From contig NZ_BOPA01000018.1 in NCBI RefSeq assembly GCF_016863515.1, positions 186,001 through 250,000 on the forward strand: 64,000 bases of DNA, in the 5' to 3' direction. Origin of the DNA: Micromonospora gifhornensis. GTDB taxonomy: Bacteria > Actinomycetota > Actinomycetes > Mycobacteriales > Micromonosporaceae. How positions within the stretch are numbered: position 1 is the stretch's first letter; each line of letters opens with the position of its first letter. Position numbers and translations under genes: made by a program. This document shows, piece after piece, positions 52,101 through 61,250 of this stretch. The notes under the pieces were generated by a model that saw only the letters and a list, made by a program, of their open reading frames with translations, was not told the origin of the DNA and searched no databases.

Positions 52101-53567
52101 TCATCGGTTGAGCAGACGGGTGAGTCCGGCAACGACTGCGGTGGTGAGCATCCACCCGACGAGCACGAGCAGCGCCGAGATGTACTGGCTGGCACCGGCG
52201 GCGCGCCATGCCCCGTCGTGCCCGAGGTTGATGATCGGCAGGAGGAGATCGAGTGACTGTAGTGCCGGGTTGCGCTCAGGTGCCGCGTCGGAGCGGGGAG
52301 TCGATGGCTGGACCGTGAACGTCAGCGTTCCGAGAGCCCAGAATGCGGTGAGCCAGACACCGGCGAGCCAGGGCCGGTAGCCGTAGCCGACAACACCGTC
52401 GAGAAGGTACCCGAAGATCCGCTTCGGACGGTTCAGGGTTGCCCTACGTTGGCGCTGTTTCTCCAGGAGCACCCGTCGGGCTTCCTGGTCCTGGCCGTTC
52501 TGCCGATAGTGGGCGGCCAGTTGCTCGTAAGGCTGCGGTGCGTAGCCGTCGGGGCTGCGGCGCAGCCAGTCCAGACGCTGCCCGACAGTGACCGACTGCG
52601 GTGGCAACGGCGACCCACGGGGCGCGGGCGAGCGTGCGAGCAGCAGCCGGTAGCTGCATCCGACCAGGTCGAGTTCTGCCGGCCAGGTCGCCGGATTGTC
52701 GAAGATCGAGTCGGCCTGGAGGCCGCTGAGACGTACCCGGCCGACTGGCGGGGCTGCGAAGGTCAGCCAGAGAGTCGCAACCCGGGCGCCGCCGAGGTGC
52801 AACGCCCAGATACCCGTGGTGCTGATCCGCGCCTCGGTGAAGTTCAGTTGGTTGCCGATCTGCGCGTGGACCAGGATGATGCCGCCTTCGGCAGTGAATC
52901 CGTACCGGGCGGAGAAGCTGCCGGCGATGGTCAGACGATTGGCGTCGATGGCCGGTCCGCGCGAACTATGCACGGTGGCGCCGGTGAACAGCACGTCACC
53001 GCCGATGGTCGCGGCAGAGAGCCAGACTCTGCCGTACGCGACGAATCCGGACCTGCCGCTGAGATCGCCGCTCACGGTCATCCGCGCAGCGGCAAGCGCG
53101 TCGTCCGGCGTCCCTGAATCGCCCAACGTGGCGCTGTCGAGCGTCAGGGACCCACCGATTCGCGCATCGCGCAGGTCGGCAGGGCCGGTGATGCGGCATC
53201 TGGTCAGGTTGAGGTCACCACGGACTTCCAAGAGCCGGGCATGAAAGCCCGGCAGCACGCATTCGATCAGGGTGATGCCTGCGGTGCAGGCGTTGGTGAG
53301 GTCCAGAACGTCGGTGATCGTCACACCGACGAGGAACACCGGTACGCCGACATCGGCCTGCCGGACGTCAAGGCGGCCCACGATCCTGGCGTTACGCAGC
53401 CGTAACGCTGCCCGGGGGGATGCGGCCCGGTCGACCGCACGCGTCACAAGATCGGCGACGACATCGGCGCGAACTACGGCATCCTTGAGGTCAAGTTCCT
53501 CACCTCGGAAAAACGCTGACTGGAGCCGTCGCTCAGCCGGGTCCAGCCGGTCGCGGCGTCCTCCCAT
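52101..53567 (-). CDS. beta-helix-like membrane protein of unknown function
   Basis: A 488-residue protein. Residues about 30-320 are pentapeptide/beta-helix-like repeats (LDLTNACTAGITLIECVLPG, LNLTRCRITGPADLRDARIGG, IDANRLTIAGSFSARYGF). Two C-terminal membrane segments follow (about 400-425 and 455-485). Similar Streptomyces proteins are annotated membrane-associated oxidoreductase, but I see no cofactor motif to support that. The start at ATG 53567 has no good ribosome site. It is divergent from the NTF2-like gene. Confidence 0.7.
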   Translation of the reverse strand: MGGRRDRLDPAERRLQSAFFRGEELDLKDAVVRADVVADLVTRAVDRAASPRAALRLRNARIVGRLDVRQADVGVPVFLVGVTITDVLDLTNACTAGITLIECVLPGFHARLLEVRGDLNLTRCRITGPADLRDARIGGSLTLDSATLGDSGTPDDALAAARMTVSGDLSGRSGFVAYGRVWLSAATIGGDVLFTGATVHSSRGPAIDANRLTIAGSFSARYGFTAEGGIILVHAQIGNQLNFTEARISTTGIWALHLGGARVATLWLTFAAPPVGRVRLSGLQADSIFDNPATWPAELDLVGCSYRLLLARSPAPRGSPLPPQSVTVGQRLDWLRRSPDGYAPQPYEQLAAHYRQNGQDQEARRVLLEKQRQRRATLNRPKRIFGYLLDGVVGYGYRPWLAGVWLTAFWALGTLTFTVQPSTPRSDAAPERNPALQSLDLLLPIINLGHDGAWRAAGASQYISALLVLVGWMLTTAVVAGLTRLLNR

Positions 53568-53687
53568 GGCAGTGATGATCGCATATGGCCGGCCGGTGGC
53601 CGAGCCCCTGGAATCGGTCGCCGTCAACTGGGCCGTGGCCGTAGAACGCCACCGGTGCGCACTCGGTCGAATGGCAAGCTGACACCC

Positions 53688-54071
53688 ATGGACAGGGAAC
53701 AGGTGACCGGCTGGATCGCGGCCTACGAGCAGGCCTGGCGGACGCCGGGCACGGAGGCGCTCGCCACGATCTTCACCGAGCAGGCGAGCTACCGGCAGGG
53801 GCCGTACCGGGAGCCGGTGGTCGGTCTGCCGGCGATAGCCCGGATGTGGGAAGCCGAGCGGGACGGTCCGGACGAGGCGTTCCAGATGACCAGCGAGGTG
53901 GTCGCGGTCGAGGGTGACACCGCGGTGGCGCGGCTGGAGGTCCGCTACGGCGATCCCGTCGACCAGGAGTACCGCGATCTGTGGATCATGCGGTTCGCTG
54001 CGGACGGGCGATGCGCCTCCTTCGAGGAATGGCCCTTCTGGCCGGCGCAGTCGACCGCCACCGACAGCTGA
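53688..54071 (+). CDS. SnoaL/NTF2-like family protein
   Basis: A 127-residue cone-fold protein. It opens EQVTGWIAAYEQAWRTPGTE, with the strand LATIFTEQASYRQGPY and a C-terminal region YRDLWIMRFAADGRCASFEEW. The NTF2/SnoaL fold holds small ligands or acts as an enzyme without conserved catalytic residues. Function is unknown. The ATG at 53688 is preceded only by a weak site. It is convergent with the GH43 gene and separated by a terminator. Confidence 0.8.
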   Translation: MDREQVTGWIAAYEQAWRTPGTEALATIFTEQASYRQGPYREPVVGLPAIARMWEAERDGPDEAFQMTSEVVAVEGDTAVARLEVRYGDPVDQEYRDLWIMRFAADGRCASFEEWPFWPAQSTATDS

Positions 54072-54165
54072 CGCCGCACCGCATCTGCGCCGCCCAAGGT
54101 CGCGCCGCCGAACCCACTTTCGGCCACCGGCGGCACCGAGCAGCACGTCCAGCCCTCGGCGCGCC

Positions 54166-54203
54166 GCGGGCGTCCGTCCGGCACCCCGGAGGCGGACGCC
54201 CGC
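54166..54203. terminator. hairpin terminator between NTF2-like and GH43 genes
   Basis: An 11-base outer stem (54166-54176 GCGGGCGTCCG; 54193-54203) encloses a 5-base inner stem (54177-54181 and 54186-54190) with a GG bulge at 54191-54192. It serves the convergent genes on both sides. Confidence 0.75.
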
Positions 54204-54217
54204 GAACAGGTGGCCGG

Positions 54218-55777
54218 TCAGGAGCGGGCGCTCGGGCGGTAGTCGAACCAGTCGAAGGCCGCGCTGCCCTCGGTGACGTAGAGGCCGAACACCCGGCCGG
54301 TGAAACCGGCGGCGACCTCGGTGGACAGGTACCGTCCGTCGAGTTCGGCCAGCACCACCGGCCCGTCGTCGGTCAGCACCTCGAAGCTGACCGTGTCGCA
54401 GGCGGCGGGGCGTACGCCGAAGGGGGCGCCGGGGGCCGTCACCTGGTCGGCGGCGGTCACCGTCGGCGGCAGCAGGTCGTCGGTGCGGGTGGTGATGGTC
54501 AGGGTGACCGGGCCGGCCGGCACCGACAGCTCGCCGAAGACCTGCCGGAACGGCCCGACGCGGCCGATCACCTGCACCAGCCCGTCGGCGACCTCGATGT
54601 CGTAGTGGTGCGCCTCGTCGATGCGCAACGTCAGCCCGGCCCGTCCCGCGCCGGGGTCGACGTGCACGCCGGCCCGGCAGTCGTGGTGCTGCTGCCGGCG
54701 GGCGACCATGGTGGCGCCGGAGCGGTCCAGGGTCGTGCCGGCCGCGTGCAGGGTGAGCCAGCCGGGCCGCTCGGTCAACGACCAGCTGTCCTTCGGCCGC
54801 TCCCGCAGCGAGATCCACTCCGGCGCGAGCGCGTCGGTGGCGTCGAAGTCGTCCCGGTAGGAGCCCGGGTCGCGTGCCGCGGCGAGGGCGGGCGGGCTGC
54901 CGGCCGGCGCGGTCATCGTCTCCTCGACCGGGTCCACCACCGGCCAGCCGTCCTCCCAGCGCACCGGCACCAGGAACGTCTCCCGGCCGAGCACGTGGTA
55001 CGGCGGCCACTGGCCCTTGGCCCGGATGCCCAGCAGCACCATCCACCAACTGCCGTCGGTGGCCTGCACCAGGTCGGCATGGCCGGTGGCCTGCACCAGC
55101 CGGTCGGTGCTGCGGTGGGTCAGGAACGGGTTGACCGGGCCGGGCTCGAACGGGCCCCGGATGCTGCGCGACCGGGCGATCGAGACGGCGTGCCCGGTGT
55201 GCGTGCCGCCCTCGGAGACCAGCAGGTACCACCAGTCGCCGATCCGGTACAGGTGCGGGGCCTCCGGGTACTGCCCGCCGGTGCCCGACCACATCGGCAC
55301 CGGCCCCTCCAGCACCGTGCCGGTCTCCGGATCGATCCGGTACGACTCGACCCCCGACACGGTCAACCAGCAGTCCCCGTTGTCGTCCCAGGTCAGCGAC
55401 GGGTCGATGTGCGGCACGTCGAGGTGGACCGGTTCCGACCACGGGCCGGCCGGGTCGGTGGCGGTGACCAGCAGGTGGCGGCCGGTGGTGACGTTTGTGG
55501 TGACCATGTAGAAGCGGCCGTCGTGGTGGCGGATGGTCGGGGCGTAGATGCCGGCGGAGGCGTGCGTGTCCGGCGGCAGTTCGAGTTGGCTGGGGCGGTC
55601 GAGCACGTTGCCGATCTGCCGCCAGTTCACCAGGTCCCGACTGTGGAAGATCGGTACGCCGGGGAAGTACTCGAAGCTGGAACAGACCAGGTAGTAGTCC
55701 TCGCCCACCCGGCACACGCTGGGATCGGGGTGGAAGCCGGGCACGACGGGGTTGCCGAAGGTGGCGGAATCGGTCAT
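54218..55777 (-). CDS. GH43 beta-xylosidase/alpha-arabinofuranosidase
   Basis: A 519-residue enzyme without a signal peptide, so probably cytoplasmic: GH43 propeller (about 1-310) plus the C-terminal beta-sandwich (about 330-519) typical of XynB-type beta-xylosidases. Candidate catalytic residues are Asp18 (GFHPDPSVC), Asp125 (PHIDPSLT) and Glu172 (YPEAPHL). It likely splits imported xylo-oligosaccharides released by the GH10 enzyme. ATG 55777 is weakly preceded; upstream readings are low-complexity. It lies 47 bases after the XRE regulator gene in the same direction. Confidence 0.9.
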   Translation of the reverse strand: MTDSATFGNPVVPGFHPDPSVCRVGEDYYLVCSSFEYFPGVPIFHSRDLVNWRQIGNVLDRPSQLELPPDTHASAGIYAPTIRHHDGRFYMVTTNVTTGRHLLVTATDPAGPWSEPVHLDVPHIDPSLTWDDNGDCWLTVSGVESYRIDPETGTVLEGPVPMWSGTGGQYPEAPHLYRIGDWWYLLVSEGGTHTGHAVSIARSRSIRGPFEPGPVNPFLTHRSTDRLVQATGHADLVQATDGSWWMVLLGIRAKGQWPPYHVLGRETFLVPVRWEDGWPVVDPVEETMTAPAGSPPALAAARDPGSYRDDFDATDALAPEWISLRERPKDSWSLTERPGWLTLHAAGTTLDRSGATMVARRQQHHDCRAGVHVDPGAGRAGLTLRIDEAHHYDIEVADGLVQVIGRVGPFRQVFGELSVPAGPVTLTITTRTDDLLPPTVTAADQVTAPGAPFGVRPAACDTVSFEVLTDDGPVVLAELDGRYLSTEVAAGFTGRVFGLYVTEGSAAFDWFDYRPSARS

Positions 55778-55824
55778 GTGCACCGATGCTAGGCGGCCCG
55801 GTGGTCCACGCGTACCCCTGGTGT

Positions 55825-56361
55825 TCAGGGGGTGGGTGGGGTGACCGCGATGATCAGGTGGGCCGGTTCGTCGCTGGCGTTGCGGTAGAGGTGGGCCAGC
55901 CGGGAGTCGAAGGTGACCGCCTCGCCGGCGGCCAGCACGTGCTTCTCGCCGCCGATCTCGGCGACGACCTCGCCGGTGATGACGATGGCGCATTCGGTCG
56001 ACGGGTGGGCCCAGGGCTCGGCCGAGCTGGCGTCGCCGGGCGCGAGGTGGGCCTGCAGCACCTCCAGGTCGCCCCGCCCGGGGGTGAGCCGTTCGTAGGT
56101 GATCTGGCCGGGGGGCGCGGTCAGTCGGCTGCGGTTGCCGGCGCGACTCAGATGCACCGCGGGCGCCTCGGGCTCGGAGAACAGCTCGGCGATCGAGGTG
56201 TCGAAGACCTGGGCCAGTTTGCGCAGCGTGGACAGGCTCGGATCGGTCGCGCCGTTCTCGATCTGGCTGAGCAGCGCGGGGGACACGTCGGCGGCTGTGG
56301 CGAGCTGGCGCAGCGTCATGGAGTGCTGCTGCCGAAGATCGCGGAGCCGATCACCGAGCAT
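55825..56361 (-). CDS. XRE-family regulator with C-terminal cupin domain
   Basis: A 178-residue regulator. The helix-turn-helix (about 8-62: TLRQLATAADVSPALLSQIE) binds DNA and the cupin (about 105-175: HPSTECAIVITGEVVAEIGG, AVTFDSRLAHLYRN) senses a small ligand. Such regulators often control amino acid or peptide uptake and catabolism. It is divergent from the peptide ABC operon; the inverted repeat between them is the obvious site. Confidence 0.88.
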   Translation of the reverse strand: MLGDRLRDLRQQHSMTLRQLATAADVSPALLSQIENGATDPSLSTLRKLAQVFDTSIAELFSEPEAPAVHLSRAGNRSRLTAPPGQITYERLTPGRGDLEVLQAHLAPGDASSAEPWAHPSTECAIVITGEVVAEIGGEKHVLAAGEAVTFDSRLAHLYRNASDEPAHLIIAVTPPTP

Positions 56362-56398
56362 CTAAACCTCGATCCGATAACAGTGTGACTGAAATTGT

Positions 56399-56428
56399 TT
56401 GACCAAGCTACACGGCCCTGTTTAGGGT
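56399..56428 (+). promoter_or_regulatory. candidate promoter of the peptide ABC operon
   Basis: TTGACC (56399-56404), 18 bases, then TAGGGT (56423-56428). TAGGGT-like -10 boxes are usual in actinomycetes. It lies about 210 bases before the substrate-binding gene. Confidence 0.55.
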
Positions 56429-56434
56429 GGTCAA
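56405..56434 (-). promoter_or_regulatory. candidate promoter of the XRE-cupin gene
   Basis: On the minus strand TTGACC (56429-56434), 18 bases, then TAGCTT (56405-56410). It mirrors the plus-strand promoter exactly and gives a 5' leader of roughly 40 bases for the regulator. Confidence 0.5.
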
Positions 56435-56641
56435 ACAAGTTGTGGCGTTGTTTGGTACTGGTAGACACGTCGCGTCCAGGCATGAACCGGACGAAGCAAG
56501 TCCGGGCTACATCCAACCCTGAAATGCCGCCCCTGAAAACCCGAGACATCGCGACCGGAGACACCGGCGTTCACGTCCCAGGTCGTCGACAACCCGCGGC
56601 CCACGCGGAAGCGGACCGCCCATACGAAGGTAGGAACAGCA

Positions 56642-58252
56642 ATGTCGGTGTCCCCCCGCCGGCTTCGCGTCGGAGCATCCGCTCTGACGGCGCTGGCCAT
56701 CATCTCCACCGCCGCCTGCACGGCCGGCGGTGGCGGCGGAAACGCGAGCGGTGGCAGCGGCGCCACCACGCTCACCGTCAACACCTCGTTCGTGCTCAAG
56801 ACCCTCGACCCCGGCCGCGTCTACGAGGCGACCGGCCTCACCGCGGTGCACGCCCTCTACGACACCCTGCTCACCTTCGAGGGCTCGGACGTGAGCAAGC
56901 CGGTCCCCGCGCTGGCCGAGTCGTACGAGGTCTCGCCGGACGCCAAGACCTTCACCTTCAAGCTGCGGCAGGGTGTGAAGTTCTCCGACGGCAGCCCGCT
57001 CACCGCCGACGACGTGGTCTTCTCGCTCAACCGGCTGAAGAACATCAAGGCCAGCCCGGCGGTCACCGTCAGCGAGTTGAGCGTCAGCAAGACCGACGAC
57101 AGCACAGTCGTGGTCACCTCGGCGACGGCCAACCCCAACGTCCCGGTGGTGCTCTCCATGCCCTCCACCGCCGTGATCAACTCCAAGGTCGCCCAGGAGA
57201 ACGGCGCCAAGGACGGCGAGGACGCCGCCCAGGGCGACACCGCCCAGCAGTACCTCGACACCAACTCCATCGGCAGCGGCCCGTACGTGCTCAAGTCGTA
57301 CGAGCCGGAGTCCCAGGTGGTGCTGGAGGCCAACCCCGACTACTGGGGCGACAAGCCGAAGTTCGACCGGGTCGTGCTGCGCAACATGGACGTGCAGACC
57401 CAGAAGCTGACCATGCAGCGCGCCGAGGCCAACGAGATCTCGCTGGACATCTCCGGCAAGCTGCTCGAAGGCATGCCGAGCACCCTGCAGACCTCCGGCG
57501 TGCAGGACACCGTCTACTTCCTGTTCCTCAACGCCGACCCGGCCGTCTCCGCGGTGACCGCCGACGTGAAGTTCAACCAGGCGCTGCGGGCCGCCATCGA
57601 CTACCAGGGCATCGCCGCCCTCTACGGGCAGGGCGCCGCACCGGGCGCCGGTCTGGTCGCCCCCGCCTTCCCCGGCGCGCTGCCCGAGGGCGAGGCGTCG
57701 ACCCGCGACGTGGCCAAGGCCAAGGCGCTGCTCGCCGAGGCGGGCCTGACCAACCCCAAGGTCAAGTTCAGCTACCCGGCCATCACCTACAAGGGCGTGG
57801 ACCTCGGCACCGTGGCCACCAAGGTGCAGGGCGACGTCGCCGAGGCCGGCATCACCCTGGAGCTGAACCCGCAGCCGCTGACCACCTTCCTGGACGAGAT
57901 GCGCGGCGGGAAGATGGCGATGGGCTTCACCCCGCAGAGCCTGAACTACCCGGTCGCCGACTCGCTGATCAACAACATGGCCCCCGGACAGCCGACCGCG
58001 CTGCGCTCCGGCTGGACCGTGGACCGGGCCGACGCGGCGGTCGTGGCCGCCGGCAAGAAGGTCACCGAGACCCTCGACCTGGCCGCCCGGGCCACCGCGA
58101 TGCAGGAGTGGCAGCGACTGATGAACCAGTCCTCGCCGTACATCGTGCTGGCCAGCAACTCCTCCACGGTGGTGGCGACCGCCGACCTGACCGGCGCGGA
58201 CTACACCGCCGCCGGCTGGCAGGTCGACGTCGCCGCGGTCGGCCGGAAGTAG
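56642..58252 (+). CDS. ABC transporter substrate-binding lipoprotein, peptide family (SBP_bac_5)
   Basis: A 536-residue lipoprotein with lipobox STAAC (Cys26). The family 5 motifs are visible: VYEATGLTAVHALYDTL, ALAESYEVSPDAKTFTFKLR and VKFSDGSPLTADDVVFSLNR. These bind dipeptides, oligopeptides, nickel or opines. Which ligand is not clear, but the downstream amidohydrolase and DUF885 hydrolase favour a peptide or amide. It is the first gene of the operon. Confidence 0.9.
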   Translation: MSVSPRRLRVGASALTALAIISTAACTAGGGGGNASGGSGATTLTVNTSFVLKTLDPGRVYEATGLTAVHALYDTLLTFEGSDVSKPVPALAESYEVSPDAKTFTFKLRQGVKFSDGSPLTADDVVFSLNRLKNIKASPAVTVSELSVSKTDDSTVVVTSATANPNVPVVLSMPSTAVINSKVAQENGAKDGEDAAQGDTAQQYLDTNSIGSGPYVLKSYEPESQVVLEANPDYWGDKPKFDRVVLRNMDVQTQKLTMQRAEANEISLDISGKLLEGMPSTLQTSGVQDTVYFLFLNADPAVSAVTADVKFNQALRAAIDYQGIAALYGQGAAPGAGLVAPAFPGALPEGEASTRDVAKAKALLAEAGLTNPKVKFSYPAITYKGVDLGTVATKVQGDVAEAGITLELNPQPLTTFLDEMRGGKMAMGFTPQSLNYPVADSLINNMAPGQPTALRSGWTVDRADAAVVAAGKKVTETLDLAARATAMQEWQRLMNQSSPYIVLASNSSTVVATADLTGADYTAAGWQVDVAAVGRK

Positions 58253-58264
58253 CCGGCAGCACAG

Positions 58265-59356
58265 ATGACGACAGTTCACGACGGGGAGCCGGGCGCGGTC
58301 ACCACGACCGCGTCCCGGCCCCGGCCGCGCCGCGCGCATCCGTTGCTGGTCTTCCTGGCCAAGCGGCTGACGATCACCGCCGGTCTGCTGCTGGGCGTCA
58401 CCGTGGTGACGTTCGCGCTGGTAAACGTGGTCCCCGGCGACCCGGTCACGGCGAACCTGTCGGACCAGGCGCTCAACGACCCGGCCACGGTGGCCGCCTT
58501 CCGGGAGAAGTGGGGCCTGGACCAGCCGCTCTGGGCGCAGTACTTCCAGTACCTGGGCAACCTGCTCACCGGCGACCTGGGCATCTCCCAGCAGACCGGC
58601 CGCTCTGTCCTGGACGACCTGGTCCGGTACGTGCCGGCGACAATGGAACTGGCCATCCCCACCATGGTGCTGGCGTTGCTGATCGGCACCGGCATCGGCA
58701 TGCTCGCCGCGGTCCGCAACGGCCGGTTCACCGACCAGCTGGTCCGCGTCGGCGCCCTGCTGGGCCTGTCCACCCCGCCGTTCTGGCTGTCGCTCGTCGT
58801 GCTCTACGTCTTCTTCTACAAACTCGGCCTGGCCCCCAGCGGCGGTCGGCTCTCCACCGCCTTCAGCCCACCGCCCACGGTCACCGGCATGTACACCGTC
58901 GACGCGGCGCTGGCCGGGCAGTGGGATGTCGCCTGGGACGCCGCCCAGCACCTGGTCCTGCCGGTGCTGGTGCTGACCTCGCTGACCGTGGCGCTGCTGG
59001 TGCGCTTCGTCCGCTCCGCCATGCTGGAAGTGCTCCAGCAGGACTACATCCGCGCCGCGTACGCCAAGGGTCTGCCGGCCCGGGTGGTGCTGCGCCGGCA
59101 CCTGCTGCGCGCCGGCCTGGTCCCGGTGGTCACCGTCTCCGGCCTGGCCTTCGCCTCGCTGCTGTCCGGCACGGTGCTGGTGGAGAGCATCTTCGGCTGG
59201 CCCGGCCTCGGCCAGTACGCCTACCGCAGCGCCACCGCGCTGGACCTGCCGTCGATCCTCGGCGTCAGCCTCTTCGTGGCGCTCGTCTACACGCTGGTCA
59301 ACCTGACCGTCGACCTGCTGTACGGGCTCATCGACCCGAGGATCCGCCTGTCATGA
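58265..59356 (+). CDS. ABC transporter permease, DppB type
   Basis: A 363-residue permease with about six membrane segments. The start region reads LAKRLTITAGLLLGVTVVTF, the DppB/OppB N-terminal motif VVPGDPV follows, and the coupling loop reads LQQDYIRAAYAKGLPARVVL. It starts 12 bases after the binding-protein stop, and its stop overlaps the DppC start (ATGA). Confidence 0.9.
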   Translation: MTTVHDGEPGAVTTTASRPRPRRAHPLLVFLAKRLTITAGLLLGVTVVTFALVNVVPGDPVTANLSDQALNDPATVAAFREKWGLDQPLWAQYFQYLGNLLTGDLGISQQTGRSVLDDLVRYVPATMELAIPTMVLALLIGTGIGMLAAVRNGRFTDQLVRVGALLGLSTPPFWLSLVVLYVFFYKLGLAPSGGRLSTAFSPPPTVTGMYTVDAALAGQWDVAWDAAQHLVLPVLVLTSLTVALLVRFVRSAMLEVLQQDYIRAAYAKGLPARVVLRRHLLRAGLVPVVTVSGLAFASLLSGTVLVESIFGWPGLGQYAYRSATALDLPSILGVSLFVALVYTLVNLTVDLLYGLIDPRIRLS

Positions 59357-60267
59357 CCACGATCGCACCCGATCCGGTGGCCCCGGACCCGAAGGTCGAC
59401 CGGGCGCTGAGCCGACGCCGCTGGCTCGGCCGGCTACGCGGTGGCAGCACCCGGCCGGTCTGGCGGCAGCCGGTCACCCTGGCGGCCCTGGTCATCCTCG
59501 GCGGCTGGCTGCTGGTGGCCATCTTCGCCCCACTGATCGCCCCCTACGACCCGCTCGCCCAGAGCCCTGACGCGTACGCGTCGCCGTCGGCGGCGCACTG
59601 GTTCGGCACCGACTCCCTCGGCCGGGACATCCTCAGCCGGGTCATCCACGGCGCCCGGCTGTCCATCCCCCTGGCCCTGGCCATCGTCTCGCTCGCCCTG
59701 CTGGTCGGTGGACTGCTCGGACTGCTCGCCGGCTACCTCGGCCGGCTCGCCGACGAGGCGCTGATGCGCCTGACCGACCTGGTGTTCGCCTTCCCGCAGA
59801 TCATCCTCGCGATGGCGGTCACCGCCGCGTTCGGCCCGAACACCCGCAACGCCGTCCTCGCGCTGGTCATCGTCTCCTGGCCGGTCTACGCCCGGGTCAT
59901 CCGCAGCGCCGTGATCAGCATGCGCGGCGACGACTACCTCAACGCCGCCCGGCTGCTCGGCGTCGGACCGGTCAAGGCGCTGCGCCGCGACGTGCTGCCC
60001 AACAGCATCGGCCCGGCGATCGTGCTGGCCACCCTGGAACTCGGCAACGCGGTGCTGCTGCTGGCCGCGCTCTCCTTCCTCGGCCTGGGTCCCCGCCCAC
60101 CGGCCGCCGAATGGGGCTCGATGGTCGCCCTCGGCTCCCAGGACCTGTCGATGTGGTGGGTCAGCGTCTTCCCCGGCCTGGCCATCCTCACCGTCGTGAT
60201 GGCGTTCAACGTGCTCGGCGACGCGCTGCGCGACCGGCTCGACCCCCGCTACGCGAAGGGACGTTAG
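59353..60267 (+). CDS. ABC transporter permease, DppC type
   Basis: A 304-residue permease with the typical N-terminal HWFGTDSLGRDILSRVIHGA and coupling loop MRGDDYLNAARLLGVGPVKA. It is the partner of the DppB-type permease for the same importer. It ends two bases before the first ATPase gene. Confidence 0.9.
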   Translation: MTTIAPDPVAPDPKVDRALSRRRWLGRLRGGSTRPVWRQPVTLAALVILGGWLLVAIFAPLIAPYDPLAQSPDAYASPSAAHWFGTDSLGRDILSRVIHGARLSIPLALAIVSLALLVGGLLGLLAGYLGRLADEALMRLTDLVFAFPQIILAMAVTAAFGPNTRNAVLALVIVSWPVYARVIRSAVISMRGDDYLNAARLLGVGPVKALRRDVLPNSIGPAIVLATLELGNAVLLLAALSFLGLGPRPPAAEWGSMVALGSQDLSMWWVSVFPGLAILTVVMAFNVLGDALRDRLDPRYAKGR

Positions 60268-60269
60268 AG

Positions 60270-61250
60270 ATGGCACCGCTGCTCGACGTCGACTCCCTCG
60301 CCGTCACCCTGCCCGGCCCGCGCGGCCCGCTGCCGATCCTGCACGACGTGTCGCTGACCGTGGACGAGGGTGAACTGGTAGGCATCGCGGGGGAGAGCGG
60401 CTGCGGCAAGAGCCTCACCGCGCAGACCCTGCTCGGCCTGCTGCCACCCGGCGCCACCGTGAGCGGATCGGCCCGGTTCGCCGGCACCGACCTGCTCGGC
60501 CTGGACCAGCGCGGCTGGCAGCGGGTCCGGGGCGCCGGCATCGCCATGGTCTTCCAGGACCCCACCGCCGCCCTGCACCCGATGCTCACCATCGGCCGCC
60601 AACTCACCGAACACATGCGGGTGCACCTGCGGATGGACCGCCGGGCCGCGAACCGGCGGGCGGTGGAACTGCTCGACCAGGTACGCATCCCCGACCCGGA
60701 ACGGGCCCTGCGCTCCTACCCGCACCAGTTCTCCGGCGGCATGCGTCAACGCGCGGCCATCGCCATCGCCCTGGCCGCCCGCCCCCGGCTGCTGATCGCC
60801 GACGAACCCACCACCGCCCTCGACGTCACCGTGCAGGCCGGCATCCTCGCCCTGCTGGACCGGTTGCGCGCCGAGACCGGCCTGGCCGTCGCGTTCATCA
60901 CCCACGACCTCGGCGTGCTCAGCGCGTTGACCACCCGGGGCTACGTGTTCTACGCCGGGCGGGTGGTGGAGACCGGACCGACCGGGGAACTGCTCACCGC
61001 ACCCACCCACCCGTACACCGCCGCGCTGCTCGGCGCCCGCCCGCACGGCACCCAGGCCGTCGGCACGCTGCGGCCGATCCCCGGCGGCCCACCAGCGCCG
61101 GGCCAGGCGCCGCCGGGCTGCCCGTTCCAACCCCGCTGCGGGTACGCCGAACCGGCCTGCGGCACCAGCCCGCCGCCGCTGACCCCGGCCGGTGAGCACC
61201 GGTCGGTGGCCTGCGTGGTCCGTCCACACCTGGAGGTGGCAGCCCGATGA
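60270..61250 (+). CDS. ABC transporter ATP-binding protein, DppD type
   Basis: A 326-residue ATPase. Walker A GESGCGKSL, Q-loop MVFQDPTAALHPM, signature FSGGMRQRAA, Walker B LLIADEPTTALDV, and the C-terminal oligopeptide-transporter tail with Cys residues (GCPFQPRCGYAEPAC). Such tails bind an iron-sulfur cluster in some Dpp/Opp ATPases. ATG 60270 follows GAAGGGACG. It pairs with the next ATPase. Confidence 0.92.
   Translation: MAPLLDVDSLAVTLPGPRGPLPILHDVSLTVDEGELVGIAGESGCGKSLTAQTLLGLLPPGATVSGSARFAGTDLLGLDQRGWQRVRGAGIAMVFQDPTAALHPMLTIGRQLTEHMRVHLRMDRRAANRRAVELLDQVRIPDPERALRSYPHQFSGGMRQRAAIAIALAARPRLLIADEPTTALDVTVQAGILALLDRLRAETGLAVAFITHDLGVLSALTTRGYVFYAGRVVETGPTGELLTAPTHPYTAALLGARPHGTQAVGTLRPIPGGPPAPGQAPPGCPFQPRCGYAEPACGTSPPPLTPAGEHRSVACVVRPHLEVAAR

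Larger units (their letters stand above)
56395..56438. promoter_or_regulatory. inverted-repeat operator of the peptide operon
   Basis: Perfect 11-base arms TTGTTTGACCA (56395-56405) and TGGTCAAACAA (56428-56438) with a 22-base spacer. Each arm carries a TTGACC -35-like hexamer on its own strand, so the site overlaps both divergent promoters. Confidence 0.75.
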
